Shown here: positions 1-9,770 of the stretch, in pieces
Numbering within the stretch: the stretch's first letter is position 1
Layout: each line of letters opens with the position of its first letter
Origin: Euplotes aediculatus
Taxonomy: Eukaryota; Ciliophora; Spirotrichea; Euplotida; Euplotidae
DNA length: 20,980 bases
Assembly: GCA_030463445.1 (NCBI GenBank)
Contig: JAQGFW010001097.1
Location: forward strand, 1-20,980
Direction: 5' to 3'
Made by a program: the position numbers and the translations under genes
Notes under the pieces: generated by a model
What the model saw: only the letters and a program-made list of their open reading frames with translations
The model's database searches: none
Told to the model about the DNA's origin: nothing

Positions 1-28
1 CCCCAAAACCCCAAAACCCCAAAACCCC
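1..28. repeat. Left telomere, C4A4 repeat, 28 bases
   Basis: The sequence begins with three CCCCAAAA units and a final CCCC, 28 bases in all, then changes abruptly to unique sequence. Known biology: double-stranded C4A4 telomeres of 28 bp are characteristic of Euplotes macronuclear chromosomes, whereas Oxytricha and Stylonychia have 20 bp. A matching telomere closes the other end, so this is a natural chromosome end and not a contig break. Confidence 0.98.
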
Positions 29-33
29 AATAC

Positions 34-41
34 TTTATAAG
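34..41 (+). promoter_or_regulatory. TATA-like box of the left terminal gene
   Basis: TTTATAAG lies between the telomere and the breakage element, 49 bases before the ATG at 83. The right end has TATATAAG in the equivalent place. The conserved spacing suggests a promoter element packed into the short subtelomeric leader. There is no direct evidence of function. Confidence 0.4.
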
Positions 42-43
42 GG

Positions 44-53
44 CATAGAAACT
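44..53 (+). other. Chromosome-breakage element (E-Cbs-like), left end
   Basis: CATAGAAACT fits the published Euplotes consensus HATTGAAaHH at nine of ten positions; the core reads TAGAA where TTGAA is usual. The core starts exactly 17 bases inside the telomere, the spacing reported for Euplotes crassus. Such sites direct cutting and telomere addition when the new macronucleus forms. The right end has a similar site at the same distance, which makes chance unlikely. Confidence 0.7.
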
Positions 54-82
54 CATTTATATAATATATACTCCAGACAATT

Positions 83-1048
83 ATGGAGAAGGAAGAGAGA
101 AATAGCTCTGATAGTTTGACAGAAAGTTCTACCACAATAAGAAGTCTTGAAATTGCAATCGAGCAACTGACGACACTTGAGAGTACAATAGAAAAAAATT
201 TGAGATCAGGAACAAACAGAGAATATAATGATGCTCGGGGAATTAGATTTTATTAAAGCATTAGATGCAATAGTTTATAGTGCCACAATAGACAATAAAC
301 TTTGAGATGTAAAATAAATTATTCAAAATATTAGATATGGCTTCGGAGAACTGAAATGCACTCAGTTAGATTGCTGAAATAAAGCAATTATGTGCCAAGA
401 AATCGATAGCGATTATCCAGCTGATATTTTGCAATATTCATTCGAAATCTGTTGATCCATCAAGAGGAAATTTGCATAACTTCGAAGCCGGGCTGAAGAA
501 AGATATTAAAGCTCTTGAATCTATGGAGAAAATGCTGCTTATACTCCAAGAACAAATGGAGTACATAAAAAGCAAAGACGCAGTTATTGACATAATAGTA
601 TATAATAGAGTAAAGATGCAGATAAATGCAGAATATGATGATTTATCAACCAATTTAAACGATATGATGATGAAGGCAAAATTTTCACAATAACTAATAA
701 ATCCCTGAGGTATGAACCACTTTCCTTTGTGATATCAGATTCAGAAAAATGAAAGAAGACTATTATATAGACTTTAAGAATAATTTATGAAGTTAATATA
801 ACATATGAAATAGAATCAAAACTCAAAATAATATTGAATCGGAGTGATAAAATAAATCAAAATAATGAAGAGAACAAACAAATCTCAGACTTTTCAGTTC
901 CTAATGATGTTTATGGAAAAAATTTGAATTATGCAGAATTCCTACTCATTCTTTGAAAAAGATGAAGGAATTGCAAAATAAAGTCCATTCAATGGCAAAT
1001 GTAACGATTGATTATCAAAAGGTAAGGTTTATATGTATTTTAATTTAA
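83..1048 (+). pseudogene. Decayed copy of the right-end B-box-like/coiled-coil gene
   Basis: This is a relative of the gene at 19752-20895, recognised by alignment in successive frames: AIEQLTTLES near 150, FIKALDAIVY near 250, KAIMC near 380, LKKDI and ILQEQM at 490-560, LRYEPLS at 706-726 and KELQNK near 970. The best block is roughly half identical, with many silent differences, so the copies are old. The Cys/His cluster keeps the same spacing as in the right copy, C-x4-C-x6-C-x12-C-x2-H. The frame is broken at about 230, 435, 690 and 925, and there are in-frame TAA at 315-317 and TAG at 768-770. The TAG faces a CAA (Gln) codon in the right copy. TGA at 303 and 750 faces TGA there. The start at 83 is 54 bases inside the telomere. 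It is a host gene copy that appears no longer to make the full protein; sequencing indels could account for some breaks. Confidence 0.8.
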
Positions 1049-1064
1049 ATTAATTATTCTGTAG
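1022..1064 (+). other. Possible short intron (GTAAGG...CTGTAG) at the 3' end of the left copy
   Basis: The stretch starts GTAAGG and ends CTGTAG, 43 bases, AT-rich like Euplotes introns. The right-end gene has GTAAGA at the same aligned position. Against splicing, the two copies also align as hydrophobic protein here (VRFICILI against VRVFLIIL), and the right copy has no clear matching acceptor. Either reading is possible. Confidence 0.3.
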
Positions 1065-1339
1065 TCCTTACTTACAAAATTCATCAAATTTGTATTTTTC
1101 TAAATAAATTGCAAAATACTTAGTTTATTTGGAAAATAAAAAAAATCTATTATAGAGATTCCTAATACAATTCTTATTTAATTGAATAAAAATAACAGTA
1201 ATTTGAAATTGAGACAACCAACATAAAATAACTAAGTTGGAATTGAGTTAGTTGAGAAGAGTGTAAATAAATTATAATTGGTAAATGAATACAACATTTT
1301 GACAGTCGGCCACATTATGCCAATCTTTAATGAATTATG

Positions 1340-1783
1340 TTAACCAACAAAGCTATTTTCTTTCCATTCACCTGACTGATATACTGTTCCATCTCTATTG
1401 TACCGCGTTCCTTGTCCATGCATGAATCCTTCTTTAAATTCTCCAATGTAGTAATCACCACCAACCCAAATATTTCTGCCTTGCCCATGTAGTCTTCCAT
1501 CCTTCCAATATCCTTCTTGAATATCTCCCCAACTATCCACTTGTATGCCAGCTCCATGGAGATCATTGGTTCCCTCTCTGAATTGTCCAACTCCAACTCA
1601 TTCCCATCCATATCCATATTGATTATATGTTTTAGTTTGAATTGGCTGGAACCGAAGGTTTGTGTGTTTGTATTCAAACGGCTTTATACTTCTGTAGGTC
1701 TCTGAATTTAAAGGGAAGCGATGACTATAAAAAAGAGTGAGTGATGGATAGAGGAGAAATAAGAGATAGCAAATAAGTGCATT
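1340..1783 (-). CDS. MORN-repeat protein, 3' part (no start codon visible)
   Basis: With TGA read as Cys the minus strand is open for 147 codons and ends in TAA at 1342-1340. The protein carries about three and a half MORN repeats, the recognisable ones being QEGYWKDGRLHGQG, YIGEFKEGFMHGQG and a final YQSGEWKENSFVG. The earlier FEYKHTNLRFQP and YGYGWECVGVGQFREG lead into the first repeat. MORN repeats form beta-hairpin ribbons that bind lipids or scaffold membranes and cytoskeleton in protists. No in-frame ATG precedes the repeats. A pyrimidine-rich tract ending TTTTTTATAG stops at 1725, so the readable part may be a last exon starting at 1724 whose upstream exon is lost or not recognised. 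The gene converges on the left-end copy. Its repeats are clean compared with the decayed DNA around it. Confidence 0.7.
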
Positions 1784-2258
1784 CTATAATCATTTCTGGT
1801 TAATCATAATAAAAATCATATCAAACTCAATATTTTATCACATTTAACCTCAGCTAATTTAAATAGCAAAATTTGGATTGAACTTTAAAAATAATTTTAA
1901 TGAAATTTAGCTAATAAATATATTTACGATTAGCAATTAAGAGTATTCTGCATTTTTAAAATATATTTATTTATTTATTTTGAATTTTATTTTAAGTAGT
2001 AGAAATAATTAAATATACATAATGTAATAAAGTTAATTCAGAAAATTAATATTTAATATATTTTATTTTTAAATTTGCTTTATTTTACTTGTTTATTAAG
2101 TTTTTTAAGAATGATTTTTGATTTTATAAGGTTCATTATTCGTATTAATTTGAAGTTGCTTATTAAAATACAATATGTAAATAGTATATATAAAAAGCCT
2201 AATATATTAAACTCATCTAAATGATAATTATTAATTTTATTCTTCAATAGTTACAACT
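1784..2258. other. AT-rich stretch without a recognisable gene
   Basis: This stretch has very high A+T and stops in all frames. I found no upstream exon for the MORN gene here. The ATTTATTTATTT run near 1968-1979 is simple sequence. Confidence 0.6.
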
Positions 2259-2856
2259 ATGAATCAAGAGCAAGACGAAGAAGAGAAGATCGAATTCCCA
2301 CCATCAAACAAAGAAAGACATAGAAATTCAAAGAGTATAATCGATGAGAGAACAGAAAAAAATTTCCTCAAAATTAACAATAAATATCAAAGAGAAAACT
2401 TCAAGATTTACCGCTAAAAAGGTAGAGAGAAGGCAAATATTATAAAAGAAAACAGAAGTAAAAACAAAATAAAACAAGAAATGGAGCAACCGAAAAAAAA
2501 TCAAAGATTTAGAAAATATGATTAGCTCATTATCGAAATTATTAAACAAGTAAATGCAGAATACAAGAAGAGAAATAGAAATTATTCAAAAGCGAATAGA
2601 GCTAAGCTATGAAATAGATAATCACAATAGAAACATTATTCATGAAATAGAGGAAACACTTGTAAAGCAAATAAAAAACTTTAATAGAAACCATGAAGAG
2701 CTCAATAGCAGAGTAAACTTGATCATCAAAACATGATACTACCTTAGACAGGAAAAACAAAAAGCCATTATTACATTAGTAAAACATTCATTCATAATAA
2801 AAAATGTACAAAAATGTAGTAGCCATTATACTAAAAAGAGAAGATCACTACATTAA
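2259..2856 (+). pseudogene. Purine-rich coding-like DNA, charged/coiled-coil composition, broken
   Basis: An ATG at 2259 opens a highly charged frame (MNQEQDEEEKIEF) that meets TAA at about 2415. A neighbouring frame from 2554 is open to 2856 when TGA is Cys: MQNTRREIEIIQKRIEL, then IHEIEETLVKQIKNFNR. This looks like a coiled coil of about 100 residues. The strand is so rich in AGA, GAA and AAA that all three frames give charged, protein-like strings. Coding potential is therefore weaker than it appears. No family was recognised. It could be the front part of the LINE remnant that follows. Confidence 0.3.
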
Positions 2857-3089
2857 AGTACCATTGATTAGCATTAGAGAGTAGTACAAAAAGAGAGAAA
2901 ACGAATGATATGGAGATATAATGTTTAAGATATGGAAAAGTCTGTTTATTTCCATAAGTTTTATGAGTTGAACAAAGACTTGATCATCCATGGAAAAGAT
3001 AATATCAAGTACGCCCTAAGAGAAAGAATAAGAATTAAAGTAAAAAACATGAAAGAATATAGATAAAGACAATTGAAAAGAAGGCAAGA

Positions 3090-3720
3090 TTAAGTAAATA
3101 TGGATATAAATCAAGCAAAATTCAATCATATGCATTCATAACAAACAAGGATGCAACAGGAGGCGGGCTCAAGCTGATGCTCTCCCTTAATATAAAAACT
3201 CTGATTATTTAGTACTAAAGGTTTTAGGATGGAATACTTGATAAATAAAAATGAATTCCTATGATTTTTAATCAATTAAATATCTCTTGATTTTGCAATT
3301 TTCGTTGAAACTTGATTAGAATATCCCGGAAGTAAATGAAAGCAAATATCTTGGAATCATCATAAATTTAAACCTAAATTTTAAGGAAAAAGTAAAATTA
3401 ATTTGCAAAAAGATAACGTATTTAAAGTATCAAAAAGAAATATAAAGTACACAGGGTTATCACTAAGAGCAAGAAGAATACATTTAAAATCGATATACAT
3501 CCAGATTATTTGTTATGTATGCACCTCCTTTTATCAAAACATAAATCGTACAGAAACAATCTCGAATCTGCACTATACTAATTCACAAAACAAATATATG
3601 GAATTAGAGGAACTCCAAAAAGAGAAAAATTATACGAAATTGTTGGCATTTCTTAAGCAGAAGAATTATTTAAATCAAGAATGTTCAGAGATAAGATGAA
3701 AAATAAAACAAATAGCGAGG
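3090..3720 (+). mobile_element. LINE-type reverse-transcriptase remnant, truncated and decayed
   Basis: The strongest sign is ESKYLGIIINLNLNFKEKV, starting near 3338. It matches the KYLGI-x-(I/L)-x-x-x-L-x-F block that follows the palm domain in LINE reverse transcriptases. About 170 bases upstream, 3161-3190 resembles the GLKQGDALSP motif with bases missing (GGGLK, then ALSL in another frame). No YADD catalytic motif survives between them. Downstream, NTFKIDIHPDYLLCMHLLL and EKLYEIVGIS look like the thumb region. Stops and frame changes are frequent. LINE assignment rests on motif order, and the clade cannot be named. The piece is a dead fragment in + orientation. Confidence 0.5.
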
Positions 3721-4150
3721 CAATTAAAGAATGATTCAGAACTCATGCAATTACAACTATGCTTTTGGAACCACTATCCTGGACTGAAGATGGAAGAACC
3801 AGGAGTGAGGTTGAGGACTAACGGCCGATCACAATCATCTAACCATGGAATGCCCTGATTTGGCTTAATGGAGAGCAAATACACACAAAACAAATTTTAC
3901 TAATAAAAAATTGGAAGCACAAGCTTAATGAAATGTGGATGGAGAATAAAACTGTTGGGATAAAGTAATAAATTCCAAAATGTAAATCAATGCATTGAAT
4001 ACATGTTCGGACAGCAACCAGAAAATCTCAGATATCGATTTGTTTTCTGTATCTGCCTTCACATCGAATATTTTAGAAAGTTAGTGTTTTAAATTAAAAA
4101 ATTTATTAACAACTTTATTGTCTTTATCATGAAATTCAAAAATCAGAAAT
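3721..4150. other. Coding-like but unassigned DNA after the LINE remnant
   Basis: A stretch near 3800-3960 is less AT-rich than its surroundings and gives protein-like pieces such as WNALIWLNGEQIHTKQILL. Stops interrupt it and no family was recognised. It may be more of the LINE or an unrelated scrap. From 4080 onward the sequence is AT-rich. Confidence 0.3.
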
Positions 4151-4960
4151 ATGTTTAAAAACAGTTTAAGTGAAACTTTGTGACCTTAAAAAAAGTTGAC
4201 ATTGTGGAGCTTAAAGTAAAGAGTCAGTGAGAGATGTATCTACTGCTATTAACAAATTGTCAGGCTTATCTCCCTCAACTTTAAGAGGATAATTACCTAT
4301 ATATTAGGGAAATCTTGACAAGCAATAAGATATTAAGAGACTTAATCAACTCACAAATGTTTTAGTTCCTTAAAAACAACTAAATGAAGTTTGTCCAAGC
4401 TCTTCAAACTGATAAGTTTACAATCAAAGAAGTACTCGTTTTTTAATTAAAGCATTTGGACATCCACAAGAATTTATTTAAATATAAGAAATACTACCAA
4501 ATCGAGTATGGTTTATGAACCTTGCTAATATTCATCACAATAATCTTGAATAATTAATTCTAAGATTAAAAAATTTTCAAAAAGTGCATAAGTAATGAGA
4601 ATACGGAAATAGAAATATATAAAATTTCAAAAAGTACTTCAAATATGCATCCTACAAAAATTCGTTAATTTTTCTTTAAAAAGAAAAAGCACATATCATG
4701 TAATGGTGTTTTTGAATGTAATCCTATTTTGATTAGCAAAGTAGATCGTACCTTCTGCTTTGAAATCCTCTCAAAAGGAAGTAAGACGAGAAGTATCCAG
4801 ATGAGTCGCTTGCTGAAAGAAATGAATATTTCAAGAAGATCTTTGAACAAAGCAAGACAATGAAAATGATGAGCAAAGATATTTAAAATATGAAGAATTA
4901 AAGAAATGTTACGAACTACAGACTGAAACTTTCCACGAATTATTCGATAAGTGAATTATA
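4150..4960 (+). pseudogene. Unrecognised decayed coding-like region with a Cys-containing 3' part
   Basis: One frame reads as plausible protein for long stretches: VTLKKVDIVELKVKSQC near 4185, YIREILTSNKILRDLINSQM at about 4300-4360, KFVQALQTDKFTIKEVLVF near 4385. A 3' segment at about 4669-4960 is open with TGA as Cys. It contains CNGVFECNP, then RTFCFEILSKGSKTRSIQMS and RQCKCCAKIF. About seven TAA or TAG codons interrupt the earlier part. A second frame also looks protein-like near 4800-4950 (KYEELKKCYELQTETFHEL). No family was recognised. It is probably an old, broken gene or transposon reading frame. Confidence 0.35.
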
Positions 4961-6500
4961 AACAGCGACTAAAAAGTATTTTATTATTAATAAAATAGCA
5001 TACTTTCTATCAAAGCTTTCAGTTTTTAAAACATATTTCATACATATTTTAAAGAATGCAGGTACTGATAAATAGCAATCTCATATTCGAACTCTGAATA
5101 TCTTTTGATAATATAGGGGAGGTATTCAAATTGATATTAACCTAATTAAGATACTGCTTTCACTATCTACAAATTGTAAAATGACTCTAATAAATATCAA
5201 TAATCAATTAAATTAAAATATAATAGTTTTCAGACTGCTTTTGTCTTTTTTTGGTGAAATAGATTTGTTGAATAATGATACTAAATGCTTTGTCATTTCA
5301 AGCAATAGAAATACTTTCAATCGAAAAAATTATCTAAATAAACTAATATTACTTCTTTAGTCTGTTTTATTGAAGCTAACAAGTTAGTCGCTTTAATCAT
5401 TTTCAATATTTTTGATTAACAGATGGTGGAATAATATGAGTGTATTTTAATTGTTATTTTCATTACAATTAATTTCGTCTAAGATCATATTAATTTTTGA
5501 TAATCAGATAATTCTAAGTGAATGCTCCTCTAATTACATAAAATAATAATGAGTTTGCATCACAAGTAAGTGAAGTATTTGTGCCCTCCAATATATTTAA
5601 TTCAGCAAGAACAAATCGTGAGTATACTTATAAGGGATTGGCTGATAAAATTTTGAAAATCTACTTCATGCAAGCATCATTTTATTGAAAATTATAAATT
5701 CAAAATTATATTAATAATATAAAGTTTTAATTTTTAAAACTGCTAAAATATTTGATGAAAATAAAAGTATATTGATGTACTATATAAAACACAATTTTTT
5801 TATATAAAGTTAAGAACACTTTGACTTTATTTAGTATATTTCAAAATTTATAATTAATTGATAAAATTAGAATCATAACATAAAAAATTAAACTCATTTT
5901 AATCAAATTTATATTTCACGTAAAACAAAATTTATAATATTAATATTTTTGCTATTAACTTTAGTGATTTACTCCTTTTGCAATATTTAATTTATTAAAA
6001 TAAAAATAAGTTTTATTTTAATTTATAATGTTTCGAAGTTAAAAATGTATAATATAATTATAAAAACATAATATGTTTTAAGCACAATTTTCAAACTTTA
6101 CTTCTGAACTGAATTTCATTTTTAATAGTAGAGTTCATAAACTAAATATAAGAGTAATATTTTGCTTCTTTCTTTATTATTATAGAAAGAATATAGTAGA
6201 GTTTACGAATATCTTGACATAGTTGAATTTTATACAATTAATTTCTTGAATATATTTAAAATATAAATTTCAATGACAACAATCAGCTTTTAAATCCTTA
6301 ATTACACAAAAGAATTAACTTAAGAGCCACCAGCTATAAGAGACTCCCAAAGACTTGGAAAGAAAAACAGAGCGACTACTTATGGCGAAAAATGGTTTTC
6401 ATATATAATATTGGATTGTCCGATTTATTCAATTCTGTACCAGAACTTACTTTTTGTTTTTGGATTAACAATATTTCCAATTTAAAAGCGATTAAAGTTC
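4961..6500. other. AT-rich, mostly non-coding stretch
   Basis: Stops occur in all frames over most of this stretch. One short open piece at about 5540-5696 (NEFASQVSEVFVPSNIFNSA) has more balanced codons but no recognisable family. No promoter or RNA gene was found. Confidence 0.5.
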
Positions 6501-6559
6501 TGCTGAACTCAATTAATGCCAAATCAAAACTTAGTAAAGCTGATATTTAAAAACTTGGT

Positions 6560-7600
6560 CAAAGATCAAAAATGTGAAGACAATGGTGATGATGCAAAAA
6601 TCGAAAATGCTAATATGAAATCAAAAATAATTTATGCAAATTCTATTTGAGAATGATTGGCAAAATTGATCACTTCATATTTCAAACTTCAAAAAGCTGA
6701 CGTTAATGAGATTATAAAAGAATTTCAAAATATAATTTCTAGAAAACAAAAATTTCATTCAAAAGTGAATAATAATATTTTTTTAATTAGAGATAGCCAC
6801 ATCAATGACATAAATGAGCATATATCTCGTCATTTTAGTAAATATTTAACAGTTTGAAGTATTAAAAAATATTTATAGGAAGATTACCCAGAATTAGCTT
6901 GAATCTCTGATTAAGCTGTATGCTACATTCTCAGGAAGAAGTTAAAGTATAGTTTTAAAAAGCTATCTCTTATATATAATAATTTATTTATAAAAAACTA
7001 AAAGTTTATTGAGTCTACACTTGTTAAATTGCTGTTGAATTCTAAAAGGTATGAGATGATGTTCTTAAATGAGTTCTCTATTAATTTCAAGCAAAAATCA
7101 ATTTATGAGGGGTCTATCGGTAATAACTGATTTCAAAAAATTCATAAAGAGAATTTCGCCATGTTATTATGATCGGCTTTTCGATTAAGAGAATATAAGG
7201 ATTACTTGTCACAACAGCAACTCACACTTCTGAGTCCTTCATTGTATTTATTAATAGCTCTCTTGAATATCGAACAAAATCTTATAATATAGAAAATCAA
7301 AAACTAATAATTATTTGAGATAATGCTTTTTTTTCATAAAAGTAAAGAAGTTAAAGAATTTTTAAGAAACACCAAATGACATGTTTTAACGATTTTCCCG
7401 TACTCTCTAGCACTCGATTCAGTCGAAAAGTTGATATTATTCATCAAACAAAATCTGAGTACTTTGAAGCACCAAGGACAATAAGTAACATAAAGTCTAA
7501 TTATATATCTGAAATATAAAGTTGTAGCATGAGGATGATGAAAGAAATCTTGGATTTTGATACAGAATAAAAATTTTAAGAGGATTTGTGATGTCAAGTA
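6560..7600 (+). mobile_element. IS630/Tc1/mariner-type transposase, decayed DNA transposon
   Basis: The DDE transposase is recognisable across about 330 codons. An N-terminal helical region (HFSKYLTVCSIKKYL, then YILRKKLKYSFKKLS) resembles the helix-turn-helix and linker. The first catalytic block reads EMMFLNEFSIN, with Asn (AAT, 7068-7070) where the family has Asp. The second block is LIIICDNA, with Asp at 7319-7321. The third is FPYSLALDSVEKLILFIK, with Glu at 7425-7427, matching the family's PPYSPxLNPVEKxxxxIK. Stops lie near 6880, 6914 and 6999. The frame changes near 7207 and returns at the T8 run, 7327-7334. TGA codons in this frame fit Cys. Tec elements of Euplotes belong to this superfamily, so this may be a Tec relative. 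Terminal inverted repeats were not identified by eye. The protein would be inactive. Confidence 0.85.
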
Positions 7601-8175
7601 ATAAAGGAATAGTTGATAAGATTGATATTTTACAAAAAACTACTTGATAAACAAAAATTTTTCAATTATTGTTTAAATATCAATCTTGAAATTTTACAAA
7701 TCAAAGATAATTTATAGAAAATGAACTTTGATTTTTTATTTAATTGGAATGTTGTTATGAATATTAATTTTTCTTCTATACTATGGAGAAGAGAATATTG
7801 GTGAATTTCTCAATTAATTCTAAAATTAAAATTCTTTTACTCAAATTTAACTTTGATTTATAAGATTATTTTTGTTTGAATCTTTACTAATAAAAAAATA
7901 ATGCTATCATGTTTCAAATGAGTTTTAAGAAATTTTTAATCAAAAGCAGACTTATACGATTTACTGACATTTTACTGTAACCCAAAATAATAATCACTAA
8001 TAAGTAGGATTGTATTTACCGCCCTTAAAGAAGACATCATTAGAATTTATGCAACAAATTGTTTCAGGAAAAAAGTAACTATAATAGTAAATATTTAATT
8101 ACTAATTGGCTTTAGATAAAAACAAGTTAACTTTATTGTTGCTCTGAAGGACAAAGGATTAAGTAAAAAAAAACA
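7601..8175. other. AT-rich stretch without a recognisable gene
   Basis: No open frame of note and no recognised motif. It separates the transposase remnant from the unrecognised gene at 8176 and may hold the 3' end of the transposon. Confidence 0.5.
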
Positions 8176-8843
8176 ATGCCGATTTTCCAAGAGATTAGTG
8201 ATTTAAAAGAATATTTCCCGTCACTCAAACCAAAGTGTTTTCTAGAAAGAGAGTTTATGTGTGCAATCATATCTACTCTTAGCCCAAAAGACTCAATAGT
8301 TCTAATTGATGAAGCCAAGCAGTGTCTAAGAATCAAGAATGAAGAAGAATTCGCAAATTTTGCCAAAGTTAACTAAGCCATTTCAAAGAGATTTAATCAG
8401 TTTATTCACAAAAAAATATACAAATTTATAATGCGACATTTAATTAACAATATAGCTCATCCTAAAAAAGTACCATTTCTTTTAAAGGCGTCAACCAAAC
8501 TGAAGAAGGAAAGAGCACAGATCAAAGAGTACTCAATGAATTAAAATGTGCTGAAAATAACTTCATTTCAACTCCTTCAGGACTGAGCACACAGGCTGAT
8601 CAAATACTATCACATTATTCATTACCAAAACTCAAGATGCTTAAAAAAGATGATGTAAAGGAGTCTGCAGAGCCATTAATCCCAAAAAAAAAGTTTCTTC
8701 AGACAGAAGGAAATAGTTTTATAATACTTAAAATAAAGCCAAATAAAAATTTTTCTCAAATTTTAGATATAGTGAATGCTTTTTACTCTTATTTTTTATT
8801 AGAAATTTCTAATTTGCTAATTATAAAGCTTATTAAGTTTTAA
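8176..8843 (+). pseudogene. Unrecognised gene in two frames, broken or intron-bearing
   Basis: The first frame starts with ATG at 8176, runs 66 codons (LKEYFPSLKPKCFLEREF, CAIISTLSPKDSIVLIDEA) and meets TAA at 8374. The same frame then stays protein-like to about 8465 (AISKRFNQFIHKKIYKFI). A second frame is open from 8466 to TAA at 8841. It begins STISFKGVNQTEEGKSTDQ and continues with LSTQADQILSHYSLPKLK. The two frames could be joined by a one-base change at the A6 run (8464-8469). I looked for a GT-AG intron at the first stop and found no pair that restores the frame. The last 30 codons turn AT-rich, so the true end may be near 8780. No family was recognised. It is the best non-transposon coding candidate in the middle of the chromosome. 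Confidence 0.45.
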
Positions 8844-8849
8844 TATACC

Positions 8850-9770
8850 GAAAAATCTTTTTAAATACTTTCTTATGATTTGTTCCGAAAGTTATTTTTC
8901 ATTAAACTATTCCATTCACATAGATTAGAATAAGTATCAAATTATGAATATAGTTTCTCAAATTAATTTTAAGTCTTCAAATCACTTTAATTATTTATCT
9001 AGAACAAACTTCTTCATGATTATTCTAATTATAGCCAACAGTTGGAATGAGCATAAGTAGCTATTTTTCTTTTTAATTTTGTTTATTTTCTTTTTCAAAT
9101 CGAATAATGAAGATAGGCAAAGGTAAACAGAAAATGGCCATTTAGTTTCATAACTATCGCCAACAATTGCTCTGAAGTTAGCCATTACAAAGGAGAAAAT
9201 AGCTCTCGATCAGAACTCAAAATAGTAGGCCAATTAAGCTTCACAAGCATCATCCTATTTTACTTTATGATGACTGTGGCCTATCTAAAGATTGAGCTTT
9301 ATTCATAGACCAGAGAACAAGTGAAATAATCTCATTACTATCTTCTAGAAATAAGTTCACCATAGAAGCTTATAAATTCATGAATTAGTAAATCTTCTTG
9401 ACCTTCCTTAAAATAGATTAATGCCTCACTATTTTTAATCACAATCTTTAATAATAAACATTCCTCTTGATTACTGTATAATTATTATTTATTAATCCTA
9501 TCCTCCACTAATTTTTTTCTCTTATTTATTTTCTTCCTCAAGAAAATAACTGACACAACAGGTATTAAGTGTATTTGCATTCAAATCTCAACTATTTATA
9601 AAGCTTAGTAGCTCTTTTGCTTAACCTAAACAAAATAAAATGCTCATTGATATAATTAAGAAAAGTCTATATTTTATCTTCATTTGCATTTTTTTAAAAA
9701 GAAATATTCCTCTTGGTAACTTTTCCTGTAGTTTTCATTATAATAGTTTTTAATTTTATCGTTTGGATAT
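8850..9770. other. AT-rich stretch; weak coding-like signal on the minus strand
   Basis: Mostly AT-rich with stops. On the minus strand, 9185-8991 is open for 64 codons from ATG (MANFRAIVGDSYETKWPF), and further upstream near 9415-9330 a piece reads IYFKEGQEDLLIHEFISF. The two are not in one clean frame and no family was recognised. I do not call a gene. Confidence 0.35.

Noticed and set aside
1-28. Oxytricha or Stylonychia as the source, because of the same C4A4 repeat
   Set aside because: The length is 28 rather than 20 bases, TGA is Cys, there is an AAA-TAA frameshift, and a breakage motif lies 17 bases inside.
1327-1677. 116-codon minus-strand frame overlapping the MORN gene
   Set aside because: It is a shadow in another frame; the MORN repeats lie in the frame ending at 1340, with TGA read as Cys.
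2328-2549. Minus-strand frame of 73 codons, hydrophobic
   Set aside because: It is the complement of a purine-rich strand, giving Phe/Leu-rich nonsense with no family features.
4665-4850. Minus-strand frame of 61 codons
   Set aside because: It is antisense to the Cys-containing plus-strand frame at 4669-4960, which is more protein-like under the Euplotes code.
7334-7597. Minus-strand frame of 87 codons
   Set aside because: It is antisense to the best-conserved part of the transposase (third catalytic block), so it is a shadow.
8133-8366. Minus-strand frame of 77 codons
   Set aside because: It is antisense to the better-supported plus-strand frame from 8176.
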